A DNA stretch of 11,409 nt from positions 1 to 11,409 of the forward strand of contig DASUUR010000079.1 in the NCBI GenBank assembly GCA_036373975.1. Reading direction: 5' to 3'. This DNA is from DASUUR01 sp036373975. GTDB taxonomy: Bacteria > Patescibacteriota > Saccharimonadia > Saccharimonadales > Saccharimonadaceae. A model generated the notes under the pieces. That model was not told where the DNA came from, ran no database searches, and worked only from the letters and a program-made list of their open reading frames with translations. Numbering within the stretch: position 1 is the stretch's first letter; each line of letters begins with the position of its first letter. The translations under genes were made by a program, and so were the position numbers. Positions 1 through 5,998 of the stretch are shown here, piece by piece.

Positions 1-2
1 TG

Positions 3-551
3 CTAAGTCTTGGAATATTCGGGCTGGCGAATGGTTTGCCGTCGGATAAAAAAGCCGGCATGCTACGCCGCCTACGGGCAACGCCACTGAGCGCAGGTGA
101 GCTGATCTTGGGCACCATGGTTAACTACATCGTTGTTGGCATGATCTCAATTGCGCTTATGATGATTGTCGGTATCACGCTTTTCGACTTCAATATGCGG
201 GGTGATTACCTAAGCTTTATAATATTTGTTTTGCTGGGTATGTCGGTAATGCTTGGGTTTGGGTTGGCCATAGGTGGTTGGGCAAAGAACGAGAACCAAG
301 CGGCGCCACTGTCTAACTTAATTGCCTTCCCTATGATGTTCTTGAGCGGTTCATTTTTCCCACGTTTTCTTATGCCGGATTGGCTCCAGGGGCTCACTAG
401 CTTTTTACCGCTGACACCAATAATTGACGGAATTCGCTATATCACTACCGAAGGCAAGACACTGTTTGCCCTCGGGCCAGAGCTGTTGATTATGGGCGTG
501 TGGGCGATTGTCATCTACGTGATCGCTATTCGCGTTTTCCGCTGGGAATAG
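3..551 (+). CDS. ABC-2 type transporter permease, C-terminal part (5' end outside window)
   Basis: This is the membrane subunit of an ABC exporter of the ABC-2/DrrB type, which moves drugs, polysaccharides or lipids outward with a separate ATPase. The reading frame is open from the window edge (first full codon at 3), so the gene begins upstream. A TTG at 36 is an in-frame codon, not a start. What is visible is the family's conserved stretch in which a short loop (SDKKAGMLRRLRATPLS, roughly 49-110) precedes the C-terminal membrane half. After it come about four to five hydrophobic segments, including the GSFFPRFLMPDWLQ loop before the last pair, and the protein ends RVFRWE. The partner ATPase gene is expected just upstream. 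The next gene starts 2 bases after this stop, so the two are probably co-transcribed. The substrate cannot be told from the sequence. Confidence 0.85.
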   Translation, partial: LSLGIFGLANGLPSDKKAGMLRRLRATPLSAGELILGTMVNYIVVGMISIALMMIVGITLFDFNMRGDYLSFIIFVLLGMSVMLGFGLAIGGWAKNENQAAPLSNLIAFPMMFLSGSFFPRFLMPDWLQGLTSFLPLTPIIDGIRYITTEGKTLFALGPELLIMGVWAIVIYVIAIRVFRWE

Positions 552-553
552 GC

Positions 554-1312
554 ATGCCAGCACCAGAAAACGAACAGCTTGTCTTCGACCTGTTTCCCCC
601 GGAAACTCCCAAGTCGGTCGAAAAGCAAAAAGCACTAGAATCTAGTGCTGAAGTGGTACAGATTGATTACTTACGTACTCAACTTGGGATTCACGCCACA
701 GCAGAGAGTCTAGCCGACAGGCCTTATTACGAGCTTGGCGGTGGAATTGCAGAGGCCGAAGCCGCACAAGAGACGGATGGGCTAATGCCCTTTGCAAAAT
801 TTATTGAGTCGTACACACCGCAGAAGAAAGAGGTTGCCGCGCTCTTTGAGCAATATCGTTTCCACGAACTTGGCCCAGGGACTATGGGTGCTATGTCGGC
901 AACTGAAAGAGGTAAGTTGGCGGCGCATGTCGTACAGCAAGCTTATGCTACCTACCGTCGTGGACAGATAATGGCGACCGAGGGTGCCTTTGGGGGAAGT
1001 ATCGCCGATCAGTATGGATTTACTAGTGAGGCTGAGACTACAGCCTATGGCGAGGAGCTCATGAATCTTGCATCGACAGTGTTTAAGCAGCCGACATTTA
1101 CATACCTTGAGAGCACCGCACAGCGCTATCTCGATACTTTAGTGAAACCCCGGCCAGACGGCCAACGGCCGAAGGCAACGGCAAAAACCCGTGAAGAATT
1201 TGTAGCTGCCGACCGTAAAAAGATGGGTAAACCGCAGGTTACGGCAGACTATCGCGGCGCTGTAAAGCGGCTTCATCTTACATACGGCGAGGCTGAACGA
1301 ACTGCCTCATAA
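554..1312 (+). CDS. Conserved-looking hypothetical protein, 252 aa
   Basis: I do not recognise this protein. I chose ATG at 554 because it sits 2 bases after the permease stop. The longer version starting at 500 would overlap the permease by about 50 bases and adds residues unlike the rest. The protein is soluble and mostly helical. It has an acidic, proline-rich N terminus (PAPENEQLVFDLFPPETPK), a central region rich in Ala, Glu and Tyr (FEQYRFHELGPGTMGAMS, then HVVQQAYATYRRGQ), and a basic C-terminal tail (RPDGQRPKATAKTREEFVAADRKKMGK). There is no signal peptide or membrane segment. The spacing suggests an operon with the ABC permease, but nothing in the sequence links it to transport. Its last 6 bases overlap the end of the convergent mgtE-like gene. 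Confidence 0.75.
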   Translation: MPAPENEQLVFDLFPPETPKSVEKQKALESSAEVVQIDYLRTQLGIHATAESLADRPYYELGGGIAEAEAAQETDGLMPFAKFIESYTPQKKEVAALFEQYRFHELGPGTMGAMSATERGKLAAHVVQQAYATYRRGQIMATEGAFGGSIADQYGFTSEAETTAYGEELMNLASTVFKQPTFTYLESTAQRYLDTLVKPRPDGQRPKATAKTREEFVAADRKKMGKPQVTADYRGAVKRLHLTYGEAERTAS

Positions 1313-2272
1313 CAGCAGCATTGCAAGAGCAAAATAGACGGCCACACTTACGAGGTCTTGAAGAGCGGTAGCTAAAGGCCCGCTTGCGATTGCCGGGTCC
1401 TTGCCAAATTTCTTGAAAAGGATAGGGATGGAAGTGGCCATGACTGCCGCAACGGTACTCGCGATCGCCAGCGATAACGCCACGACAAGTCCGATCTGTG
1501 GGGACTGCGAAATAAGCGTTGCCCCCAGCCCGCCGATAATGCCAAGCCCAACGCCAAGGATGGCACCCACCAACAGTTCTTTCAATAAATAATTGATGTA
1601 GTTCACCTTAAGGGTAGCCAGTGCACGAACGGCAATTGCCTCGGACTGGGTGCCGACTGAATCAGCGATATAGGCAACAACCGGTATAAAATAGGCAAGC
1701 GCCACGGTTTCTTTTAGCTCGGTTTCGAACCAGCTAGAGATGAGCCCTAACCCAAGCCCAGCAATAAGCCCGAAAAATAGCCACGGTGCACGCGAGCCAA
1801 CAACTAGGCTTGTTCGTTCTACGGCAAGCTTAACAATGCTTGAGCCGCGCCCCCTTACCCCCGCAGTTAAAAGGGCATCTTCGATATGCTCATTGTGCAT
1901 AATCTGAATTATTTCTCGGGCGGTGATTGCACCGTAAAATGTATTGTCTTTGTCTACAACGGGTATGGCGGTAACATCTTGCTTTACAGCAAGAAACACG
2001 GCTTTTTCTTGATCGTCATCTGGCTCAAGGGTGACCGTTAGTTTCTTCATGACGCTTTGGGCTGTAACCGAATGGTCAGGTTGTTCAAGCTGCGCCAAGT
2101 TAATCGCACCGAGCAGCTTCTTGGAATCATCAAGCACATATATATGGTGCACGCTGTCCCAGGCGTCACTGGCTACGGCGTGAATAATATCACTTAGGGT
2201 GTCAGTCTTGCGACAAGTCGGTACGTTTGTTGTTAGGAGCTTTTTTATTGTTTCGTCGGAGTCAACGGTCAT
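1307..2272 (-). CDS. mgtE: MgtE-family divalent cation channel/transporter with CBS pair, lacking the N domain
   Basis: MgtE proteins are Mg2+-gated Mg2+ (and Co2+) channels of the inner membrane. This one is 321 aa against about 450 aa for classical MgtE. Residues 1 to about 130 form two CBS motifs (ending in HHIYVLDDSKKLLGAINLAQL and AIPVVDKDNTFYGAITAREII), the cytoplasmic Mg2+-sensing part. Residues from about 160 to 321 are the five-helix membrane domain, with the family signature PVVAYIADSVGTQSEAIAVRAL and the pore-side KDPAIASGPLATALQD, whose acidic residue lies where MgtE binds Mg2+. The N-terminal superhelical MgtE_N domain is absent, as in known short MgtE-like proteins. The usual GGN-x-G-x-Q pore motif reads DSVGTQ. 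A TATACT box lies 6 bases before the ATG, so the mRNA could be leaderless. The PIG-L gene ends 18 bases upstream, so read-through is also possible. Confidence 0.88.
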   Translation of the reverse strand: MTVDSDETIKKLLTTNVPTCRKTDTLSDIIHAVASDAWDSVHHIYVLDDSKKLLGAINLAQLEQPDHSVTAQSVMKKLTVTLEPDDDQEKAVFLAVKQDVTAIPVVDKDNTFYGAITAREIIQIMHNEHIEDALLTAGVRGRGSSIVKLAVERTSLVVGSRAPWLFFGLIAGLGLGLISSWFETELKETVALAYFIPVVAYIADSVGTQSEAIAVRALATLKVNYINYLLKELLVGAILGVGLGIIGGLGATLISQSPQIGLVVALSLAIASTVAAVMATSIPILFKKFGKDPAIASGPLATALQDLVSVAVYFALAMLLL

Positions 2273-2278
2273 AGCTTA

Positions 2279-2284
2279 AGTATA
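2279..2284 (-). promoter_or_regulatory. -10 box giving a leaderless start of the mgtE-like gene
   Basis: TATACT lies on the minus strand with exactly 6 bases between it and the ATG. That places the expected transcription start on the A of the ATG. No Shine-Dalgarno sequence is present. The -35 side is poor (TCCACG at 17 bases). It overlaps the spacer after the PIG-L stop. Confidence 0.5.
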
Positions 2285-2290
2285 CCCGAC

Positions 2291-2983
2291 TTATTCCCGT
2301 ACGTGGAAGTAGTCGTGTTCTTGAAGCTCTGGTTCACGGCTCATGAGGGCCGCGGCATCGTGACGCTGCGACTTATGGCAGAAAGCTGCTTCAAATTTCT
2401 GCTGCACAAAATCGCGCACGTTTTCGGTGTGGGTAAGGTAGCTTTTAGGGCGGCCCTTATCCATAAATACATACGATGTAGAGAGTCGGGGGCACTGCGT
2501 CTCGGAAAAACAGTAGTAAAGCAGTTTACCCATGCGCACATGCGCCGGTGGAGTACTTTTAAGAGTGTAGAACACATAGCTCGTAATATTACTCATAGCA
2601 ATGTGGTCCAGGTGGCCAGTAAGGCCATTCGGGTCGAAGGTCATTAGCGAGATCTCAACAGCCCGGTGTTTAGCGGCCTCTTTGGTTATGATTGCGGTGA
2701 TCTTGTGGGCAATCTCGTGGTACAAATCGTTACAGAGTTTGCCGTCTTCGTAATGCAGGTTGTGCATTGTGGTTGCCCCAATAACCTTGCCGGCTTTTCG
2801 CCATTCAGCGCAGCGAGTTTCCCCCAGGTCAGGCACATGATCAGGGTTCATGCCGGCCTGGCCCTCGGTGGCACAGATAAGATGCACCTCAATATCTTGG
2901 CTTGCCAGCTTGCAAAGCGTAGCCGCAGGGCCAAACGCTTCGTCGTCAGGGTGGGCAAAAATGCCAAAAAGCATATGTTTCAT
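2291..2983 (-). CDS. PIG-L/LmbE family N-acetyl-sugar deacetylase, 230 aa
   Basis: This is a zinc-dependent amidohydrolase-type deacetylase of the PIG-L (LmbE) family. Members remove acetyl from GlcNAc-containing substrates (GPI precursor, mycothiol and bacillithiol precursors, antibiotics). The hallmark AHPDDE is at residues 10-15, with the Zn ligands and catalytic Asp within it. The third metal ligand region FDPNGLTGHLDH is at 116-127. The fold fits the family: short beta strand, AHPDDE, then LICATEGQAG. The length is typical. The ATG at 2983 is preferred over the in-frame ATG three codons later because of the promoter placed just upstream. It sits 18 bases ahead of the mgtE-like gene, on the same strand. 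The real substrate is unknown; neither mycothiol nor bacillithiol genes are visible here. Confidence 0.9.
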   Translation of the reverse strand: MKHMLFGIFAHPDDEAFGPAATLCKLASQDIEVHLICATEGQAGMNPDHVPDLGETRCAEWRKAGKVIGATTMHNLHYEDGKLCNDLYHEIAHKITAIITKEAAKHRAVEISLMTFDPNGLTGHLDHIAMSNITSYVFYTLKSTPPAHVRMGKLLYYCFSETQCPRLSTSYVFMDKGRPKSYLTHTENVRDFVQQKFEAAFCHKSQRHDAAALMSREPELQEHDYFHVRE

Positions 2984-2991
2984 TAGTACTG

Positions 2992-3019
2992 AGTATAAGA
3001 TAAATAATTAAAACAACAA
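2992..3019 (-). promoter_or_regulatory. Promoter of the PIG-L gene (near-leaderless)
   Basis: Minus strand: TTGTTG (3014-3019), a 16-base spacer, TATACT (2992-2997), then 8 bases to the ATG at 2983. Transcription would start within about 2 bases of the start codon. No ribosome-binding site can be seen. Confidence 0.5.
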
Positions 3020-3030
3020 AGGTGGGTAGC

Positions 3031-3062
3031 CGTTCGGAGCACTCGCCTGAGCGCTCCGAACG
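3031..3062 (-). terminator. Hairpin terminator after the 98-aa gene
   Basis: The arms 3031-3040 and 3053-3062 pair perfectly over 10 bp. Inside are one mismatch, 3 more pairs and a GCCT-type loop. The hairpin lies 11 bases past the stop of the gene at 3074-3370. On the minus strand the T-rich stretch follows only about 10 bases later, so it is not a perfect intrinsic terminator. It stands between this gene and the PIG-L promoter. Confidence 0.6.
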
Positions 3063-3073
3063 ACTGGAAATGG

Positions 3074-3370
3074 CTACGACCAGACGATGATCTTGTCGAC
3101 CTGGGATTGGTCGAGCTTCACAGCCGTGATCTCGCCCGTGATCTTGATGGTTGCGGTGCCGGCGCTGCACGTGGGTGTGAACGTCTTGTTCAGCGCGTGA
3201 TCGGTGCAGCCTTTGCGGCGACTGACGAGTGGGGCAAGCGCCGCTTTGCAGCTCTTGGAAAGCGCGTCTGCCTTTGCGTAGAGCTTCTGGCGGTCTGCTC
3301 GAACGACATCGTCGCTGGTCTCGACTTCCACGCAGACATAGCCGCCCGGGAAGGTGACGTTGAAGTTCAC
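3074..3370 (-). CDS. Small protein of the three-member family, 98 aa (member 3)
   Basis: This is an unrecognised protein, related to the two genes upstream. I set the start at GTG 3370, preceded by a good Shine-Dalgarno (AGGAG, 6 bases before GTG). The frame stays open as far as an ATG at 3502, but that extension translates a perfect hairpin and a consensus promoter and should not be coding. The protein starts with beta-like sequence (VNFNVTFPGGYVCVEVET), has a central helix rich in Lys and Ala (residues 25-50) and ends with TIKITGEITAVKLDQSQVDKII (75-96). That end matches the C-terminal signature of the other two members at the same offset. It has three Cys (12, 41, 55) plus Cys68. It has its own promoter and terminator, so it can be expressed apart from its paralogues. 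No signal peptide is seen. Its function is unknown. Confidence 0.8.
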   Translation of the reverse strand: MNFNVTFPGGYVCVEVETSDDVVRADRQKLYAKADALSKSCKAALAPLVSRRKGCTDHALNKTFTPTCSAGTATIKITGEITAVKLDQSQVDKIIVWS

Positions 3371-3405
3371 TGGATCTCCTGGCGTTGTCGAACCACTTAA
3401 AACGC

Positions 3406-3421
3406 CCGCTCGGTTGAGCGG
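3406..3421 (-). other. Small hairpin in the 5' leader of the 98-aa gene
   Basis: The 6-bp perfect stem (3406-3411 with 3416-3421) has a 4-base loop and lies about 10 bases after the predicted transcription start. On the minus strand it is followed by GCGTTTT. It could act as a weak attenuator or simply as a 5' stabiliser; neither can be shown from sequence. Confidence 0.35.
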
Positions 3422-3430
3422 ACGGTGTTC

Positions 3431-3459
3431 ATCATAGCCATAAATTGTTGTTTTGTCAA
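3431..3459 (-). promoter_or_regulatory. Consensus sigma-70 promoter for the 98-aa gene
   Basis: Minus strand: a perfect -35 TTGACA (3454-3459), a 17-base spacer and -10 TATGAT (3431-3436). It abuts the hairpin 3460-3487 with no gap. The leader is roughly 55 bases to the GTG at 3370. The same -35/-10 pair with the same spacing stands before the 122-aa paralogue. Confidence 0.85.
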
Positions 3460-3487
3460 GCTCCTCGGGTCGCGTGACCCGAGGAGC
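3460..3487 (-). terminator. Perfect 12-bp hairpin closing the two-gene unit upstream
   Basis: The arms 3460-3471 and 3476-3487 are exact inverted complements around a 4-base loop. It lies 33 bases after the stop of the 105-aa gene. On the minus strand no real U-run follows, because the -35 box of the next promoter begins at the next base. It may therefore be a terminator, a promoter insulator, or both. Confidence 0.6.
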
Positions 3488-3520
3488 ATGCGCTGCGAAC
3501 ACGTTGCTTGAAGGATCTCG

Positions 3521-3838
3521 CTACTCGAGGCTGAGCGTACCGATCAGCTCCTGCAGAACGTCATTCTGGGTGTCGATCGGCGTGCTACTCGGAACTTCAC
3601 CTCGCACGGTCATGGTCATCTTGACCTCGTCGCTGGGCATTTCCTTCTTGAGAAACACCTGGCGGGTACCAGCCGGGGAGGCGGGAGTCGCCTCGTCCAT
3701 CTTCCTTGCTGCTTGCGCCGCACTGTCCTGCAGCATGTCCCTCAAGGGGTCTACGCCGCCGCTGGCAATAGCCGGTTCACATTCCAGGGTGACCTGGAGA
3801 TTCACGCGCCGGTAGTTGCCATACACAGTGATAGTCAC
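3521..3838 (-). CDS. Small protein of the three-member family, 105 aa (member 2)
   Basis: I do not recognise it. It starts at GTG 3838 behind TTAGGAG (7 bases upstream), which begins in the last codons of the preceding paralogue or its 8-base spacer, so the two genes are an operon. It has an N-terminal beta region (TITVYGNYRRVNLQVTLECE), an Ala/Asp-rich helix (residues 28-48), a short basic link (RQVFLKKEM) and the shared C-terminal block TMTVRGEVPSSTPIDTQNDVLQELIG (75-100). That block aligns without gaps to the 122-aa neighbour (TIEVSGTVPKRAPVD). There is no membrane segment or signal peptide. GC is higher than in the paralogous pair at 4339-5558. I can only say it belongs to a small alpha/beta family present here in three copies. 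Confidence 0.82.
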   Translation of the reverse strand: MTITVYGNYRRVNLQVTLECEPAIASGGVDPLRDMLQDSAAQAARKMDEATPASPAGTRQVFLKKEMPSDEVKMTMTVRGEVPSSTPIDTQNDVLQELIGTLSLE

Positions 3839-3846
3839 TTTTACTC

Positions 3847-4215
3847 CTAAGGAAGACGTATGGTGAGATAGGCCGTTGAGTCTGATTTTGAAAGCTCAAT
3901 CTTCTGAACTGCGCCGATAATTGCTTGCAGGTGATCATTGACGAGGTCAACCGGCGCTCGCTTAGGAACCGTACCGCTAACTTCGATCGTCGCCTTGAGA
4001 TCGTCGAATCGTAGCTCTCGTTTGAGGTTCACAGATCGCTTGCCGGGCCAGTACGGATCGATGGTTGCTGCACCAAGGACCCTCACAGCCTCAAGGCAAT
4101 GGATCGAGAGAAATGCCTCCAGGCCACTTACCTGTTCTTCGTTCATCCGAACAGGTAAGTTAAACTTCACAGCAAGGTCGGCTTTGAAAAACTTGCCCCT
4201 GCCGGTGAGAATCAC
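3847..4215 (-). CDS. Small protein of the three-member family, 122 aa (member 1)
   Basis: This is the first gene of a two-gene unit. GTG 4215 is the start, supported by a strong Shine-Dalgarno (AAAGGAGAGG) and by a consensus promoter 33 bases upstream. The protein has an N-terminal beta hairpin (KFFKADLAVKFNLPV), a helix (NEEQVSGLEAFLSIHCLEAVRVLG), the link KRSVNLKREL, and then the family signature TIEVSGTVPKRAPVD at residues 76-90 followed by an amphipathic helix (VNDHLQAIIGAVQKI). It has an extra 15 residues at the C terminus compared with its neighbour (SKSDSTAYLTIRLP), which look like one more strand. Its function is unknown. The tandem paralogue 8 bases downstream suggests the products act together or bind alternative partners. 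Confidence 0.82.
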   Translation of the reverse strand: MILTGRGKFFKADLAVKFNLPVRMNEEQVSGLEAFLSIHCLEAVRVLGAATIDPYWPGKRSVNLKRELRFDDLKATIEVSGTVPKRAPVDLVNDHLQAIIGAVQKIELSKSDSTAYLTIRLP

Positions 4216-4247
4216 AGCCTCTCCTTTGCTTGTGCGAACAAGAACAG

Positions 4248-4276
4248 ATCATAACAGGGTGTAACGGGGCTGTCAA
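4248..4276 (-). promoter_or_regulatory. Consensus sigma-70 promoter for the 122/105-aa gene pair
   Basis: Minus strand: perfect -35 TTGACA (4271-4276), 17-base spacer (4254-4270), -10 TATGAT (4248-4253). The predicted leader is about 26 bases and carries the Shine-Dalgarno site. It shares both hexamers and the spacing with the promoter at 3431-3459, although the spacers differ. Confidence 0.87.
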
Positions 4277-4338
4277 TCTATAAGCATTTCAAAGAATCCG
4301 AGGCGCCCTTTTACTGTGGATAATTACTCTTACTTTTC

Positions 4339-4938
4339 TCACTTATTAAAAAAGTCTGGGTATTCCTTTTTGATCGTTTCACCGTATTGCAACGCCTTTT
4401 TTATGCCGCCTTGTTTCAGGAGCGCCCAATAGCGTAGCTTTATCATGAAACCGTACCCTTGCCTTTTTGCGGGCATCCTGGTGTCAAAAGAGTCAATTAA
4501 ATACAGACAAAACCGCGCGTATTCGCTAGAGGAGCTTGAACTCCTCAGGCTTAACATGTCAATCTTATGCCACAAAAAGTTACCGATTTCATAAAAGGCA
4601 TTAGATATATCAACGTACTCATCCTTGACTAAGATGCCATCTGTGAAAAATAGGCTATGGATGCTCTTCATCTCCTCGCTAATAGCCTGTGCAAGTTTGA
4701 CATTGCCTTTGTACTTGAGCTCTATAATGTGCTCAAGGTCGGTAGTAAACTTGGACCCCAGGTCCCTCCCGGGAAATTTAGGAGTAAACCACAATCTCAG
4801 CTCATACATGATGTTTCTATAATCACTAAGTGTCTGCTTGTCACGTGGATCTATCTGATCAATTTTATACCACATAAAGTAACCAAGTTCGAACAATAAC
4901 TTATCCAGTATCAGTTTTTCTCGGCTTCTCTTAGGCAT
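4339..4938 (-). CDS. Paralogous repeat protein, downstream gene of coupled pair, 199 aa
   Basis: I do not recognise this family. ATG 4938 is the start: it shares one base with the upstream stop (TGATG), and GGAG lies 8 bases before it, the usual layout for coupled translation. The TTG one codon earlier is unlikely. The protein is two copies of one unit. Residues 16-98 (ELGYFMWYKIDQID... ending SLFF) and 117-197 (EIGNFLWHKIDMLS... ending PDFF) align almost without gaps. Shared points are E-x-G-x-F-[ML]-W-[YH]-K-I-D, a Pro followed by a Gly near the middle, and an aromatic end. It is also related over its whole length to the upstream gene. The units look all-helical, perhaps TPR-like helical hairpins (ALLKQGGIKKALQYGETIKKEYP resembles a TPR helix pair). 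There is no membrane segment. GC is lower than in the block on its left. Confidence 0.82.
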   Translation of the reverse strand: MPKRSREKLILDKLLFELGYFMWYKIDQIDPRDKQTLSDYRNIMYELRLWFTPKFPGRDLGSKFTTDLEHIIELKYKGNVKLAQAISEEMKSIHSLFFTDGILVKDEYVDISNAFYEIGNFLWHKIDMLSLRSSSSSSEYARFCLYLIDSFDTRMPAKRQGYGFMIKLRYWALLKQGGIKKALQYGETIKKEYPDFFNK

Positions 4939-5558
4939 CAAAGATCTCCGTCATAGGCCTCCTCGACGAAGAAGCCGGGGTGTTCACGCTTAATAATTTC
5001 GCCATACTGTAGGGCTTCACGCATGCCGCCTTGTTTAAGGAGTGCCCAATGGTGCAATTCAATCATAAAGCTATAACCGCACTTCTTAGTGGGTAATCCT
5101 TCGTCGAAGGTGTCAATTAGTTGTAGACAAATCTTTGCACACTCCAATGATAATTGGTCATCTTTGAGACTAATAGCATTAATTTTATGCCATAAGTAGT
5201 TGCCAAGCTCAAAGTATGGGTTTGATACGTCTACATACTCGCTCTTAATATCGTAATTCTCCTCGAAGAAAAAAGTATAATCTTCACTCATGTCTTCGCT
5301 ATTGACACGTGCGAGTTCGTCCCTATCGTCGTATTTTAGGGCGAGGGTCCGATTGAGATCAACAATAAACCTGCTTCCTAGGTGCTTCGTCGGAAATTTA
5401 GACGAAAACCAATTCCAGAGCCCGGTATTAATTCTCCCGTAGCCTCCTATGGCTAGCTTGTTAGCCGAATCGACCTGGTCAGTTTTATACCATAGGAAAT
5501 ACCCAAACTCCAGCAGTAGCCTGTCTAGCATCTTTTTTCTTTTACTTGTCTTGGGCAT
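4938..5558 (-). CDS. Paralogous repeat protein, upstream gene of coupled pair, 206 aa
   Basis: This has the same architecture as the downstream gene: unit 1 at residues 16-98 (LEFGYFLWYKTDQVD ... FFF) and unit 2 at 116-197 (FELGNYLWHKINAIS ... PGFF). It has a lysine-rich N terminus (MPKTSKRKKML) and a short acidic tail (EEAYDGDL) that the neighbour lacks. Within unit 2 the block WALLKQGG...EALQYGE.IK.E.P is nearly identical between the two proteins, while unit 1 has diverged more. ATG 5558 is preceded by a usable ribosome-binding site (GAGAAGG) and by a TATAAT box. The pair probably makes a hetero- or homo-oligomeric helical scaffold, but that is inference. No enzymatic motif is seen. Confidence 0.84.
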   Translation of the reverse strand: MPKTSKRKKMLDRLLLEFGYFLWYKTDQVDSANKLAIGGYGRINTGLWNWFSSKFPTKHLGSRFIVDLNRTLALKYDDRDELARVNSEDMSEDYTFFFEENYDIKSEYVDVSNPYFELGNYLWHKINAISLKDDQLSLECAKICLQLIDTFDEGLPTKKCGYSFMIELHHWALLKQGGMREALQYGEIIKREHPGFFVEEAYDGDL

Positions 5559-5580
5559 TATACCTTCTCGTTACTCTGCT

Positions 5581-5586
5581 ATTATA
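5581..5586 (-). promoter_or_regulatory. -10 box before the repeat-protein pair
   Basis: A consensus TATAAT on the minus strand lies 22 bases before ATG 5558, leaving room for the GAGAAGG ribosome-binding site. No recognisable -35 element is found: that position falls in the hairpin at 5600-5622. Initiation may therefore need an activator, or the box may be a chance match. Confidence 0.5.
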
Positions 5587-5599
5587 AACTAATTTTACA

Positions 5600-5622
5600 C
5601 TGGTGGGTCACTGACCCACCAG
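5600..5622 (-). terminator. Perfect 11-bp hairpin after the cysteine-cluster gene
   Basis: Arms 5600-5610 and 5612-5622 are exact inverted complements with a single central base (about 3-5 unpaired in the folded RNA). It lies 12 bases after the stop at 5635. On the minus strand it is followed by TGTAAAATTAG, a weak T-tract. It is the third strong hairpin placed shortly after a gene in this block. It may also act as an operator, since it covers the -35 region of the next gene. Confidence 0.55.
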
Positions 5623-5634
5623 CGCTTACCTCTC

Positions 5635-5940
5635 TCAGCCCGTGAACTTATCGCGGTTTGTTCCCTCGCCATTGCCGAAGAAGTGATCGTGACCCTTTAC
5701 GCCGTGTTCGCCCCAGAACTCTTTGGGGTCTTCGACATGGCCGTCAGCTATGAAGAGCTCATTTTCATTTGAACCCTTGCCAAACGACACAGTCACTTCT
5801 TGTCCATCGGTGGTTGTTGCATGGACGGGTGCGGTTGAGGTTCGCGAGTCGTAGACTGGATCGCCGGATCCGAAGTTGCATCGACGGCAACCCAGGCAAT
5901 TGATGTCGCAGCTACCCCTGCCTCCGTGACGACGTCCCAT
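5635..5940 (-). CDS. Small protein with C-x3-C-x2-C-x2-C cluster, 101 aa
   Basis: I do not recognise it. ATG 5940 is my preferred start (TAAGGA about 12 bases upstream); GTG 5949 or TTG 5952 are possible and add 3 or 4 residues. The N terminus is basic and Gly-rich (GRRHGGRGS) and runs into four cysteines at residues 11, 15, 18 and 21, arranged to bind a metal (Zn) or an Fe-S cluster. A beta-like middle follows (VHATTTDGQEVTVSFGKGSNENELFIADGHV). The C terminus is His/Gly-rich (EFWGEHGVKGHDHFFGNGEGTNRDKFTG). It has almost no hydrophobic core and no signal peptide. The CX3CX2C pattern resembles radical-SAM loops, but the protein is far too short for that fold. A small zinc-binding protein, or a peptide precursor, are both possible; neither is shown. 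Confidence 0.65.
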   Translation of the reverse strand: MGRRHGGRGSCDINCLGCRRCNFGSGDPVYDSRTSTAPVHATTTDGQEVTVSFGKGSNENELFIADGHVEDPKEFWGEHGVKGHDHFFGNGEGTNRDKFTG

Positions 5941-5968
5941 CAGAATCACCAATCCTTAAAGAGGAGTT

Positions 5969-5992
5969 ACGCTAGACCGGGAGGCCTAGCGT
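5969..5992 (-). other. 5' leader hairpin of the cysteine-cluster gene
   Basis: A stem of 10 pairs with one A-C mismatch (5969-5978 against 5983-5992) has a 4-base loop. It lies 29 bases before the coding start. Between hairpin and start, TCCT and AGGA can pair across the Shine-Dalgarno, so the site could be occluded. This is structure seen in the sequence; a regulatory role is inference. Confidence 0.35.
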
Positions 5993-5998
5993 GCCAAG

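Noticed and set aside
500..553. Upstream extension of the 252-aa gene
   Set aside because: It overlaps the ABC permease and adds atypical residues; ATG 554 directly follows the permease stop.
2303..2986. Two + strand ORFs opposite the PIG-L gene
   Set aside because: They are antisense to a clear PIG-L protein with all catalytic motifs; residue composition is unlike real proteins.
3371..3502. N-terminal extension of the 98-aa gene
   Set aside because: It translates a perfect hairpin and a consensus promoter; GTG 3370 has a strong ribosome-binding site.
3107..4264. Three + strand ORFs opposite the small-protein trio
   Set aside because: They are shadows in GC-richer sequence, with no ribosome-binding sites; the minus-strand genes have promoters, ribosome-binding sites and mutual homology.
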